From assembly GCF_003293675.1 (NCBI RefSeq), contig NZ_CP029984.1, positions 1,240,043-1,304,042 on the forward strand: DNA of 64,000 nt, given 5' to 3'. The translations under genes were made by a program, and so were the position numbers. The number at the start of each line of letters is the position of its first letter. Positions within the stretch are counted from its first letter, which is position 1. The stretch is from Gardnerella leopoldii (lineage in GTDB: Bacteria > Actinomycetota > Actinomycetes > Actinomycetales > Bifidobacteriaceae). The notes beneath the pieces are model-generated. The model had not been told where the DNA came from and ran no database searches. It saw nothing but the letters and a program-made list of their open reading frames with translations. Below are positions 53,858-62,496 of this stretch, one piece after another.

Positions 53858-54799
53858 TTACTCAAAATCACCCACATTCTTTACTGTCACTGTTTTCACA
53901 GTAATTGGCTCAGTCTTTGGAACACTTTGCCCTTTAATAGCTTTTACAGCAGCAGCAACGGCAGAACGACCAAGTTCCTTTGGCTGCTGAGCAATTGTTC
54001 CAGCCATTGTGCCGGCTTTAATAGCTTTCATACCGTCAGCAGTGCCATCGAAACCTACTACTTTAATTTCTTTACCAGCTTTAGCTCCTAATGCTTGAAT
54101 GGCACCTAATGCCATCTCGTCATTTTCGGCGTAAATGCCGGTTGCATTCGGGTGCGATTGCAACAAATTAGTAGCCACATTTAATGCTTCAGCACGGTCA
54201 AAGTTAGCAGTTTGTTCTGCTACAACTTTAATATTTGAATATTTTTTAATACGATCTTTGAATCCTTTGCCACGGTCGCGAGTAGAAGCCGCTCCAGGAA
54301 TACCTTGCAAAACCAAAACTTCACCCTTTTCGCCCATACTATTAGCTAGCGTGTCAGCAGCCTGAGCACCACCAGCAACGTTATCGGAAGCAATATGCGA
54401 AGTAACTTTTTCACCAGTTACAGAACGGTCAACAGAAATCACAGGCAAGTTCGCGCTTAGCAACGGGGCAACTGCAGGACCAGCAGCATCAGAATCTACA
54501 GGGTTAATAATAACAGCTTTTGCACCTTGTGATTGAGCATTCTGCGCTTGATCCTGCTGCTTTGCAGAATCATTCTGAGCGTCGGAAACTTGCAAATCAA
54601 CACCAAGTTTCTTTGCTTCAGCTTGGGCACCATCACGTAAATCCACAAAGAACGGATTATTCAAAGTAGAAACTAGCAATGCGACTTTATCGCCACCATT
54701 AGTACTACCACATGCACTCATGCTGACAATAAGTGCAGATGCTGCTGCAACCGCGCAAGCAATCTTTACGCCTCGACGCATAATTGGATAATTCATCAT
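53858..54799 (-). CDS. rbsB: Ribose-binding lipoprotein RbsB
   Basis: Substrate-binding protein of the ribose ABC importer (CUT2 family), 313 residues. The signal peptide ends IVSMSAC (Cys30), so it is lipid-anchored. The mature protein starts KVALLVSTLNNPFFVDLRDG, the standard RbsB opening, and contains IINPVDSDAAGPAV, TGIYAENDEMALGAIQAL and VVGFDGTADGMKAI. AAAGGAGATATG precedes two adjacent ATGs. It follows rbsC on the same strand with a 260-base gap in which I see no distinct element. Confidence 0.95.
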   Translation of the reverse strand: MMNYPIMRRGVKIACAVAAASALIVSMSACGSTNGGDKVALLVSTLNNPFFVDLRDGAQAEAKKLGVDLQVSDAQNDSAKQQDQAQNAQSQGAKAVIINPVDSDAAGPAVAPLLSANLPVISVDRSVTGEKVTSHIASDNVAGGAQAADTLANSMGEKGEVLVLQGIPGAASTRDRGKGFKDRIKKYSNIKVVAEQTANFDRAEALNVATNLLQSHPNATGIYAENDEMALGAIQALGAKAGKEIKVVGFDGTADGMKAIKAGTMAGTIAQQPKELGRSAVAAAVKAIKGQSVPKTEPITVKTVTVKNVGDFE

Positions 54800-55060
54800 A
54801 TCTCCTTTGATTATTGCCCTGTGCTACCGCAAGTTTTTAGTTCGATAAATCCACAATGTTGCAGTGACATAAGGCTGATGTTTCACCATCTCTTTACCTT
54901 ATTGTTACGTAGTTTTGAGTTATAAAGTTCAGTTATAATATTCCAAATCGTTTCAATTCTTGCTGAAAATATTGATTACTCGCCACTTACGAATCAACAT
55001 TTGCAAGATTCACCTCCTTCCTACGAGAAGATCAAGTTTATAAAAAGTATTAATTTGCTG

Positions 55061-56062
55061 TCAGTGCGTATCTTCCTTGCGGCGCAAAGTGTCAAGGCTC
55101 ACAGCAAAGGCAATAACCAAACCAATAACTACTTGCTGCCAGAAGGAGGAAACATTCAAAATATTCAAGCCATTACGAATTACAGCCAGCAAAATTGCTC
55201 CTACGAAAGTGCCAGAAATCTTACCTTTACCGCCTGAAAGCGAAGCACCACCGATAACAACAGAAGCAATAGCATCCATTTCATAGCCAGTGGCGGCCTG
55301 AGGCTGAGCGGAATGTAAACGACCGGCAATAACTAAACCAGCGATGGCAGCGAAAATACCGGAAAAAATAAACACCATAATTTGTGTTTTATGAATATTG
55401 ATACCAGAAAGGCGAGAGGCCTCCATATTTCCACCAACAGCATACATAGAACGACCAGTAGTGGTGAAGTTCAGTATTACTGCAGCAATAACACCCATGA
55501 TAATCATCATCACGATTGGCATTGGAATACCTAATATGTTGGCACCAAAGAAATTCACCATGCCAGAGGTAGAAATAGGACGACCGTCTGAAACAACAAG
55601 GGTAAGTCCACGCGCAACAGACATCATTGCCAATGTAGCAATAAACGATGGTAACTTAAGAAAAGCGTTCGCAACACCTGAAATAAGACCAAAAAGCGCA
55701 CCGGTTACTATACCTACAACAACAGTTAACACTGGCGGCAACCCCATAGAAACGCCTGTATACGCAACCAACATGCTAGAAATTGCAGCCACCGCACCTA
55801 CTGACAAATCAATACCAGCGGACACGATGACAAAGGTTTGACCGAATGCCAAAATAGCAACTGTCGCAGCTTGAATACCCACATTGAGAATATTCACACT
55901 TGTCAAAAATGCTGGCGTGGCGCACGAAAGCGCAGCACACAAGATAATCAAGCCAATAAGAGCGCCATTACGTGACGCAAACTTTTTCGCTGCAGGCAAA
56001 AATCCTTTATCAACTGCACCGTATCCCAAATGCTCAGATTTTGCACTACTCGTAGCAGCCAT
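55061..56062 (-). CDS. rbsC: Ribose ABC transporter permease RbsC
   Basis: CUT2 membrane subunit, 333 residues, eight to ten hydrophobic segments. Family motifs: ILAFGQTFVIVSAGIDLSVG near the first third, and AIASVVIGGASLSGGKGKIS, the EAA-like cytoplasmic loop of this family. AAAGGAGTATAAATT precedes the ATG. It follows rbsA by about 170 bases. Confidence 0.95.
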   Translation of the reverse strand: MAATSSAKSEHLGYGAVDKGFLPAAKKFASRNGALIGLIILCAALSCATPAFLTSVNILNVGIQAATVAILAFGQTFVIVSAGIDLSVGAVAAISSMLVAYTGVSMGLPPVLTVVVGIVTGALFGLISGVANAFLKLPSFIATLAMMSVARGLTLVVSDGRPISTSGMVNFFGANILGIPMPIVMMIIMGVIAAVILNFTTTGRSMYAVGGNMEASRLSGINIHKTQIMVFIFSGIFAAIAGLVIAGRLHSAQPQAATGYEMDAIASVVIGGASLSGGKGKISGTFVGAILLAVIRNGLNILNVSSFWQQVVIGLVIAFAVSLDTLRRKEDTH

Positions 56063-56233
56063 AATTTATACTCCTTTAACAAATTTTGCTATAACTCACT
56101 GCACTGCTGTGTGCAATAAATTGTTGTATGCAAGTTTTACGTTTGATTGGTAACTTTAATTTTTAAGATTTCAATATGGCTCATGTATCAGTTTCATATT
56201 GAAAGCAGTAAGGTTTTACTCATTCCTGTATGC

Positions 56234-57727
56234 TCAAATACCAGATGTATTAAGGTGAGTCACTGCAAGCTCCATCACACTTTCCTGCGTAGCCTCGCTT
56301 GCAGCTAATTCACCGCTGATTCTGCCGTTCGACATCACCAATACGCGATCTGACATGCCAAGCACTTCAGGCAAATCTGAGGATGCCATCAGCACAGCAC
56401 CTCCATTTTCTACGATACTGTTAATCAACTCGTAAATTTCTACACGAGCACCAACATCAACACCACGAGTAGGCTCATCCAGCAATAGCACTTTCACGTT
56501 CGCCATAGACCATTTGCCGAACACGATTTTTTGTTGATTACCGCCAGATAGCGAACCAGCGGGTTGATCAATGTTTGCCATACGAATACGCAATTTTTTT
56601 GCAGTTTCTTCTTCGCGAGTACGCTGCCCTTTCAAATCCGCAAATCCTGCATGTGCTGTAGGAACTAATGTAGAAATTCCCAAATTTTCTGCAACAGATG
56701 CTTCAAGAATCAACCCTTGTACTCGACGATCTTCTGGGACTAAACCAAGACCAGCTGCGATGCTTCCTGCAATATTCGCTTTCGCAATAGATTTACCATC
56801 AACAGTTATTGAACCTGAATCATAACTATCTGCACCAAATATTGCACGAAGAACTTCGGTACGACCAGCACCTACCAAACCTGCAAGACCCACAACTTCG
56901 CCAGCATGAACGCTGAAGGATACATTTTCTAACGTACCTTTTCGCGTTAAGCCTTCTACTTTTAGCAGCTCTTTGCCTTGACTACGTTTGCCATGAGGGA
57001 ATTGATTTGTAATATCACGACCTACCATGAGTTTTACAAGTTCCTTCTCAGGAACTTGCGCATCAACAGTATCGACGTATTTGCCATCGCGAAGTACAGT
57101 TACAACATCACCAATACGCGCAATTTCATCTAAATGATGAGAAATAAACACCATTCCAACATTTTTGGATTTTAAATCTTCCATAATGTTAAATAACTGT
57201 TCACATTCTGGTTTTGTTAGAGCAGCTGTTGGTTCATCAAGAATAAGGATAGATGCATGTTGCATAAGTGCTTTGGCTATTTCTACCATTTGTTGACGAG
57301 CTACACCAAGTTGTCCCATTGGCTTATTGACATCTTCATCTAAACCGATAACTTGCAATGTAGATTCCGCACGAGCACGCATCGTCGCCCGACTAACAAA
57401 ACCAGCTTTCGTAGGAAGCATACCAAGGAACAAATTTTCCATAATAGAAAGTTCTGGCACCAAATTTAACTCTTGGTGAATCACAGCAATGCCCAATTTG
57501 CGAGCAGTATCCACATTAGGAATTCGCACTGTTTCACCATTGATCTCAATATGACCTTTATCTGGCTGATAAATGCCACTCATCATCTTAATAACTGTTG
57601 ACTTGCCCGCACCATTTTCACCAAGGAGAACATGCACTTCACCTGGTTTTACTGTTACAGACACATTGTCAACTACCGTAGAATTACCGAATATTTTCGA
57701 TACTCCTACTAGCGATAGTTCCGTCAT
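56234..57727 (-). CDS. rbsA: Ribose ABC transporter ATP-binding protein RbsA
   Basis: Energises ribose import; 497 residues with two fused nucleotide-binding domains. The first has Walker A GENGAGKST (about 36-44), signature LGVARQQMVEIAKAL and Walker B LILDEPTAAL. The second has a degenerate P-loop region GLVGAGRTE, signature LSGGNQQKIVFGKW and LLLDEPTRGVDVGA. This asymmetry is normal for RbsA/MglA/XylG. It starts the transporter part of the operon, 216 bases after rbsR. Confidence 0.95.
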   Translation of the reverse strand: MTELSLVGVSKIFGNSTVVDNVSVTVKPGEVHVLLGENGAGKSTVIKMMSGIYQPDKGHIEINGETVRIPNVDTARKLGIAVIHQELNLVPELSIMENLFLGMLPTKAGFVSRATMRARAESTLQVIGLDEDVNKPMGQLGVARQQMVEIAKALMQHASILILDEPTAALTKPECEQLFNIMEDLKSKNVGMVFISHHLDEIARIGDVVTVLRDGKYVDTVDAQVPEKELVKLMVGRDITNQFPHGKRSQGKELLKVEGLTRKGTLENVSFSVHAGEVVGLAGLVGAGRTEVLRAIFGADSYDSGSITVDGKSIAKANIAGSIAAGLGLVPEDRRVQGLILEASVAENLGISTLVPTAHAGFADLKGQRTREEETAKKLRIRMANIDQPAGSLSGGNQQKIVFGKWSMANVKVLLLDEPTRGVDVGARVEIYELINSIVENGGAVLMASSDLPEVLGMSDRVLVMSNGRISGELAASEATQESVMELAVTHLNTSGI

Positions 57728-57943
57728 GTCCTACCTCTTTCTTCGCTACAGCACCACTGCTGCCACGAAAATGCAATAAATTACGCTACATTACGCTTGT
57801 ACTTTGGATGAGAATTATGCCGCAATGTGCATGCAAAAACGTAACAACAACGGTACGCTCAGGCGATTGCTGCACACGCTTACAAAGTCACGGTACAAAA
57901 ATCAATAACAATAGTGTCAAGCTATAGAATAACAGCCTTACAG

Positions 57944-58954
57944 CTACGCATTTCCTAACGATTCACGCGGAATATACATAGTTTCTACTCGCTGCGATTG
58001 AACATCAACATTATGTTCTAACATATCCAAAAAAAGTGCAGCACTAGTACGACCAATGCGCTGAACTTGTTGCGAAATAGTAGAAATACGCGGCGTTGCT
58101 AAGCGGAATATTTCAACATCATCAAACGAGATAAGTGAAATATCACTGCCTATCACTAATCCTTCACGAGCCATTACATCCATCACTCGCAGCGCATCTG
58201 GCGAATAGCCGATAATAAGCGCTTTTACACCAACGCTAATCATGCGATGCAACACGCTAGCACATGAGGATTGTTCAAATCCCGTAGATTCTACAAATAC
58301 ATGTTCTTCGCCAAATATCTCCGAAGCCACTGTACGAAATACTTGTTCACGTTCTTGCAGTGACGGTGAAGCGATAATTGGACCCGACACGTAGCCAACT
58401 GAGCAAAAACCATGTTGTTTAACATCCAATAATGCGTCACGAATACCTTGCTCTGGATCCGAATCCACAACTGGCACATGCGTCAAATCGCCAGTCCGAG
58501 GTTCCACATGTCGATCCATAAACATAAGTGGAAGATGCTGCTCCATCAACATTCTCATAGCATCAGTTTCCTCACCTTGAGGCACAATAATCGCACCATC
58601 AATGCGTTGAGAAAGAATACTTGTAATAAATGAATCTTGACGAGCCGCACTCTCAGAAGATGTTCCAATAAACGCACAATAGCCGGCATCAAACAACGAG
58701 TCTTGCACAGTATACGCAAGCTCAGCAAAATACGCATTGCGTATATCTGGCACAAGTAACCCCACTGTCTTAGTACGAGATGACCGCATCGCCTGAGCGC
58801 GAGAATCTGGTATATAACCTAGTTCCGCAACTGCACGCTCAACTTTCGCCTTAGTGTTTGCCGATATACGACCCGTATTATTCAATGCGCGAGAAACAGT
58901 TGATACTGATATACCAGCACGTTGCGCAACATCGCGAATCGTAATGTACGACAT
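57944..58954 (-). CDS. rbsR: LacI-family ribose operon regulator RbsR
   Basis: 336-residue DNA-binding sugar sensor. HTH: TIRDVAQRAGISVSTVSRAL (residues 4-23), then the minor-groove hinge and a ligand-binding core with ISFDDVEIFRLATPRISTIS. GGAGGTGTC precedes the ATG. It is the first gene of the ribose cluster on the same strand as rbsA-C-B-D-K. A perfect 18-bp palindrome with an AACGTT centre overlaps the transcription start of its promoter (59217-59234), consistent with autoregulation. Confidence 0.93.
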   Translation of the reverse strand: MSYITIRDVAQRAGISVSTVSRALNNTGRISANTKAKVERAVAELGYIPDSRAQAMRSSRTKTVGLLVPDIRNAYFAELAYTVQDSLFDAGYCAFIGTSSESAARQDSFITSILSQRIDGAIIVPQGEETDAMRMLMEQHLPLMFMDRHVEPRTGDLTHVPVVDSDPEQGIRDALLDVKQHGFCSVGYVSGPIIASPSLQEREQVFRTVASEIFGEEHVFVESTGFEQSSCASVLHRMISVGVKALIIGYSPDALRVMDVMAREGLVIGSDISLISFDDVEIFRLATPRISTISQQVQRIGRTSAALFLDMLEHNVDVQSQRVETMYIPRESLGNA

Positions 58955-59172
58955 GACACCTCCAGCTCATCTCTTATGCTCAACCAGTGTTAACAATTTT
59001 GCACTGTTATCGATATGTTTTGATTTTAGCTTGTACTCCATGTTTTATACTACGTTTTTCCATATACTCCTCTCGTCGGAGAAAAACAGCACTATGCAAC
59101 CATGCATAAGAGCCTCTGTGCAATCTTATTCTCAACGAGCAGCTTCATCAGCGCTGAATAGAATCCGCAAAT

Positions 59173-59190
59173 TGAGATAACGTTCCCACA
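59173..59190. promoter_or_regulatory. Second RbsR-like operator
   Basis: TGAGATAACGTTCCCACA resembles the perfect operator at 59217-59234 and shares its AACGTT core. The two centres are 44 bases apart, close to four helical turns. Confidence 0.5.
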
Positions 59191-59216
59191 ATTGTCGGTT
59201 TCTTCAACTTACCTCA

Positions 59217-59234
59217 TGCGGTAACGTTACCGCA
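59217..59234. promoter_or_regulatory. RbsR operator (perfect 18-bp palindrome)
   Basis: TGCGGTAACGTTACCGCA is fully palindromic, with the CG-centred core typical of LacI-family operators. It lies immediately downstream of the predicted -10 box of the rbs promoter. Confidence 0.75.
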
Positions 59235-59263
59235 ACTATAACATTTTGTCAGAATGAACACAA
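59235..59263 (-). promoter_or_regulatory. Predicted rbs operon promoter
   Basis: Minus-strand TTGTGT (59258-59263), 17-base spacer, TATAGT (59235-59240). The transcription start would fall inside the palindromic operator, leaving a leader of about 270 bases before rbsR. Confidence 0.6.
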
Positions 59264-59344
59264 GGGGAACACGCTAAAAATTACTTTTCATGCACTGCGC
59301 TATCTTGAATTAAATGCAACATTAAAAAATAATGCAACACTTAT

Positions 59345-59800
59345 CTAACGTTGATGCGCAAAAAAGTTTCGCAAGAGCCTAGCACACTCAGATTCGCATA
59401 CTGAACCAATGACTTCCGGGCGTGAGCCAACATGAGGATCTCGTAAAATATCCCACACAGACCCACACGCACCAAGTTTGGCATCCCACGCCCCGAAAAT
59501 CACGCGTTTAAGACGCGTTTGCAGCACAGCCCCAGCACACATAGGGCAAGGTTCAAGAGTTACTACCAGAGTACAGTCAGATAGATTCCAAGATTTACGC
59601 GAGATAGCAGCATCTTTCATAGCAAGCACTTCAGCATGAGCCAAAGGATCAGCACTCTGTTCCCGCATATTTGCGCCTTTGCCAATAATATTACCGCCAC
59701 CATCAAGCACAACTGCTCCAACTGGAACTTCGCCTGCAGAAGCAGACTCTCGAGCCAAATTCAAGGCTTGATTCATTGCAAATACTATCTCATCGCGCAT
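59345..59800 (-). CDS. tadA: tRNA-specific adenosine deaminase TadA
   Basis: Zinc enzyme that converts A34 to inosine in tRNA-Arg(ACG). 151 residues. The catalytic motif is HAEVLAM (H55, E57) and the zinc cysteines are in LEPCPMCAGA (C85, C88), with DILRDPHVGSRPEV downstream as in bacterial TadA. No strong ribosome-binding site precedes the ATG. It lies between the esterase gene and the ribose operon on the same strand. Confidence 0.92.
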   Translation of the reverse strand: MRDEIVFAMNQALNLARESASAGEVPVGAVVLDGGGNIIGKGANMREQSADPLAHAEVLAMKDAAISRKSWNLSDCTLVVTLEPCPMCAGAVLQTRLKRVIFGAWDAKLGACGSVWDILRDPHVGSRPEVIGSVCESECARLLRNFFAHQR

Positions 59801-59880
59801 ATTCGTGAAATCACTTTACAGATTAATTTACAGATTAAGAAAAAACAAAATCGAATAAATTTACATAAATCTAAGTAAAT

Positions 59881-60651
59881 TTACATAAGCCCAGAAGAAA
59901 TATCGTGAGTTACGAACCACTTGCGAATATCGCCAATTTCGTTCATATCAACAGCGTGATCCAACCCGCGATAACGACGTTCTTCAAGCCAAGTGTGCTC
60001 CTCAAGCCACGCTGCAGCAGCCGAGAATTCGTAAGGAGGAATCACGCCATCCTCTAATCCGTAGCCGAAAAATACAGGAGTATTACGCTCAGCTAAATCG
60101 TCATCTTTTAAAGCAATTTCAGATGCAGAAGCAGGAACATTAGGAGCTATGAATCCGGAAAGCGAAACGGCTGCACGGTAACGCGCAGGATTCAAACGCA
60201 AAACATGCACTGCGAGCGCAGCTCCTTGCGAAAAACCAAATGGCACAATGTCGCGATTTGCTGGAATATTTTCACGCACCCACTCGTCGATTGAGACAGC
60301 AGCAGCATACATGTCGTAATCTAAATCTTCTCGCTGCGGCACAGCATCGTGGAACCAACTGTAAGCACCTTCTGCCAGCTTAAGCGGAGCGCGTAAAGCA
60401 ATTGCATCATTATATGGTGCCACTACTCGCAACAAATCCAATAAATCTTCCTCATTAGAGCCCCAACCGTGAAGAAGCAGAAGCAGCGGATGCGTTGGAT
60501 GAGCTGAAGCATCCCCTTGCGAATACTGTGCATTTGTAACTTTTAAAGGCTCACCAAAACGGCCCGGCACAACGTGAGATTCGCGACCAATATGTGGATC
60601 GTAAGAATTGTCACCTACATTATTGATATTTAGTTCATCGTTAGCGTTCAT
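59881..60651 (-). CDS. Alpha/beta hydrolase (carboxylesterase/phospholipase-like)
   Basis: Serine hydrolase of 256 residues from the ATG at 60649-60651 (GGTGATGTA upstream); the frame extends 41 codons further, but that part looks non-coding. Motifs: oxyanion region LLLLLHGWGSNEEDLLDLLR cut to LLHGWGSNEEDL, nucleophile GFSQGAAL (S141), acid in LEDGVIP, and His in GLDHAVD. This is the YpfH/EstB-type family with broad esterase activity; the natural substrate is unknown. The N-terminal 50 residues are polar and not conserved. Confidence 0.82.
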   Translation of the reverse strand: MNANDELNINNVGDNSYDPHIGRESHVVPGRFGEPLKVTNAQYSQGDASAHPTHPLLLLLHGWGSNEEDLLDLLRVVAPYNDAIALRAPLKLAEGAYSWFHDAVPQREDLDYDMYAAAVSIDEWVRENIPANRDIVPFGFSQGAALAVHVLRLNPARYRAAVSLSGFIAPNVPASASEIALKDDDLAERNTPVFFGYGLEDGVIPPYEFSAAAAWLEEHTWLEERRYRGLDHAVDMNEIGDIRKWFVTHDISSGLM

Positions 60652-60827
60652 TACATCACCGTCGCTTGTAATAAATAGAAGTTTGTACAATACTCGAGAA
60701 GTTTGTACAACATTCGCACTTTTTGCACTGCAGTTGCAATATAGTTGCTTTATATTTGCACTATACTTGCACAAAAGGCCAGAATCGTAAGAGGCAAAAC
60801 CCTTGCAATTCCAGCCTTTTTGACGAG

Positions 60828-60910
60828 TGCGAACGGCGGGACTTGAACCCGCACGAGCATACGCTCACTGCCACCTGAAGACAGCGCGTCTACCATTCCG
60901 CCACGTTCGC
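60828..60910 (-). tRNA. tRNA-Leu (anticodon CAG)
   Basis: 83 bases on the minus strand. Acceptor stem GCGAACG/CGTTCGC, anticodon arm CTGTC-TTCAGGT-GGCAG giving anticodon CAG, a long class II variable arm (TGAGCGTATGCTCG), and T arm GCGGG-TTCAAGT-CCCGC. The 3' CCA is not encoded (TCG follows the discriminator A). It decodes CUG. Confidence 0.95.
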
Positions 60911-60985
60911 ATACAAAGTGCAAGGCTATCATATTTAACATAAATTCGCAATATTTAGCCTAGCATTTTGCGCTCAAAACTACTC

Positions 60986-62287
60986 TCAGCCTTTTGCACC
61001 TTTTTCGTAATAATGAGCAAGAGTTTCATCGCGAAACTCTTCAAAATATCCGCCGTCAATAGAAGCTCGAATATCGTCGAGCAGCTTCACAAAGAAACGC
61101 TCGTTGTGAATAGTTGCAAGCGTAAATCCGTTCATTTCACTAGCGCGCAGCAAATGATCCACATACATTCTGGAATAATGCGTACAAGTGTAGCAATCGC
61201 AGCCTTCTTCAAGCGGACGCTGATCATGCTTAAACTCAGCACGTTTTACGTTGTAGCGACCATGTCGAGTAAAAATTGCGCCGTTCCTTCCGCAACGAGC
61301 AGGAGCAACACAGTCGAAAGTATCTCCACCATTTTCAACACACGCAAAAATATCGTCAACTGCGGCAATACCAAGCACGTGACGAGGTCGATTTTCCGGC
61401 ATAGCATCGCAAATCCATGCGCAAGTATCACCAATAATCCGCTTCTCAATAGCGCCGCCGATTCCAACTCCATCAAAATCTAAAGAAGCAATTTCTTCAG
61501 CTGCATGCCTACGCAAATCCTCATAATTCGCGCCCTGCACAACGCCGTATAACGCTTGATAAGGCTTGCCAACGCGCTCCTGCGTTAAACGCTGATGTTC
61601 AGCAACACAACGCTTAGCCCAGCGGAACGTACGCTCCACCGATTCCTCCTGGTAGCGACGCGTATTCATCAAAGTAGTAAGCTCATCGAAAGCAAACATA
61701 ATATCCGCACCCAGCTTATGCTGGATTCCCATAGAAATTTCAGCACTAAAACGGTGCTTGGCTCCGTTAAGAGGAGACTTAAAAGTTACGCCATCCTCGT
61801 CAACAAAAGCCATGCGCTCCTTACCAGCTGCAATAACATCATCCGACTTCATGCCGGTAACGTCCATTGCAAGAGTCTTCTTAAAACCAGCACCTAAAGA
61901 AAGAACCTGAAAACCGCCAGAATCCGTAAAGGTTGGCTTATCCCAGTTCATAAACTTTCCCAATCCGCCAACTTCGTCAAGAACATCCGCGCCAGGACGT
62001 TCGTACAAATGAAAAGCATTTGAAAGCATGCACTGAGCACCCAAATCCTTAATGCTTTCTGGCAACACTGCCTTCATTGCAGCTTGCGTTGCAACAGGTA
62101 CAAATGCTGGGGTCTGGATATCCCCATGAGGCGTGTGAATTACGCCGGTGCGCCCATAGCGAGCGCCGTCACGACCTTTACCTTCAGCAGTATTGGAAAG
62201 TCGCGTTTTAGTTGTAAACGAAAATTCTTTGCGGTCACCAGGTTTCCCCGGCTCAGCTCCGCGTGGATGTTCAAGAAGACTTGTCAT
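60986..62287 (-). CDS. tgt: Queuine tRNA-ribosyltransferase (TGT)
   Basis: Exchanges guanine 34 of GUN-anticodon tRNAs for a queuine precursor. About 433 residues from the ATG at 62285-62287; an alternative ATG lies eight codons upstream, and neither has a clear ribosome-binding site. Motifs: TPHGDIQTPAFVPVATQAAMK trimmed to TPHGDIQTPAFVPV, TDSGGFQVLSLG, GVVQGANYEDLR, GIGGAIEKR, and the zinc site CDCYTCTHYSR with a distal His in ATIHNERFF. Length is typical. It lies upstream of the tRNA-Leu gene on the same strand and is divergent from the protease gene. Confidence 0.93.
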   Translation of the reverse strand: MTSLLEHPRGAEPGKPGDRKEFSFTTKTRLSNTAEGKGRDGARYGRTGVIHTPHGDIQTPAFVPVATQAAMKAVLPESIKDLGAQCMLSNAFHLYERPGADVLDEVGGLGKFMNWDKPTFTDSGGFQVLSLGAGFKKTLAMDVTGMKSDDVIAAGKERMAFVDEDGVTFKSPLNGAKHRFSAEISMGIQHKLGADIMFAFDELTTLMNTRRYQEESVERTFRWAKRCVAEHQRLTQERVGKPYQALYGVVQGANYEDLRRHAAEEIASLDFDGVGIGGAIEKRIIGDTCAWICDAMPENRPRHVLGIAAVDDIFACVENGGDTFDCVAPARCGRNGAIFTRHGRYNVKRAEFKHDQRPLEEGCDCYTCTHYSRMYVDHLLRASEMNGFTLATIHNERFFVKLLDDIRASIDGGYFEEFRDETLAHYYEKGAKG

Positions 62288-62496
62288 AGCATTTACTTTA
62301 TTAGAAGGCATGACGAGTATAAATAAAAAACACGCACAATTTATATTTTTATGTGGCAATATCCAAATTAATTTGCAAAATTTATGAAATTTACAAGGCA
62401 AATTATTTAAAAAATTATAAAAAAACATACTATCTCTTATATAGATAATGGCATGGTTTATTATGGTGTGTTAAGAGTCTTTTGTAAGGAGGATGA

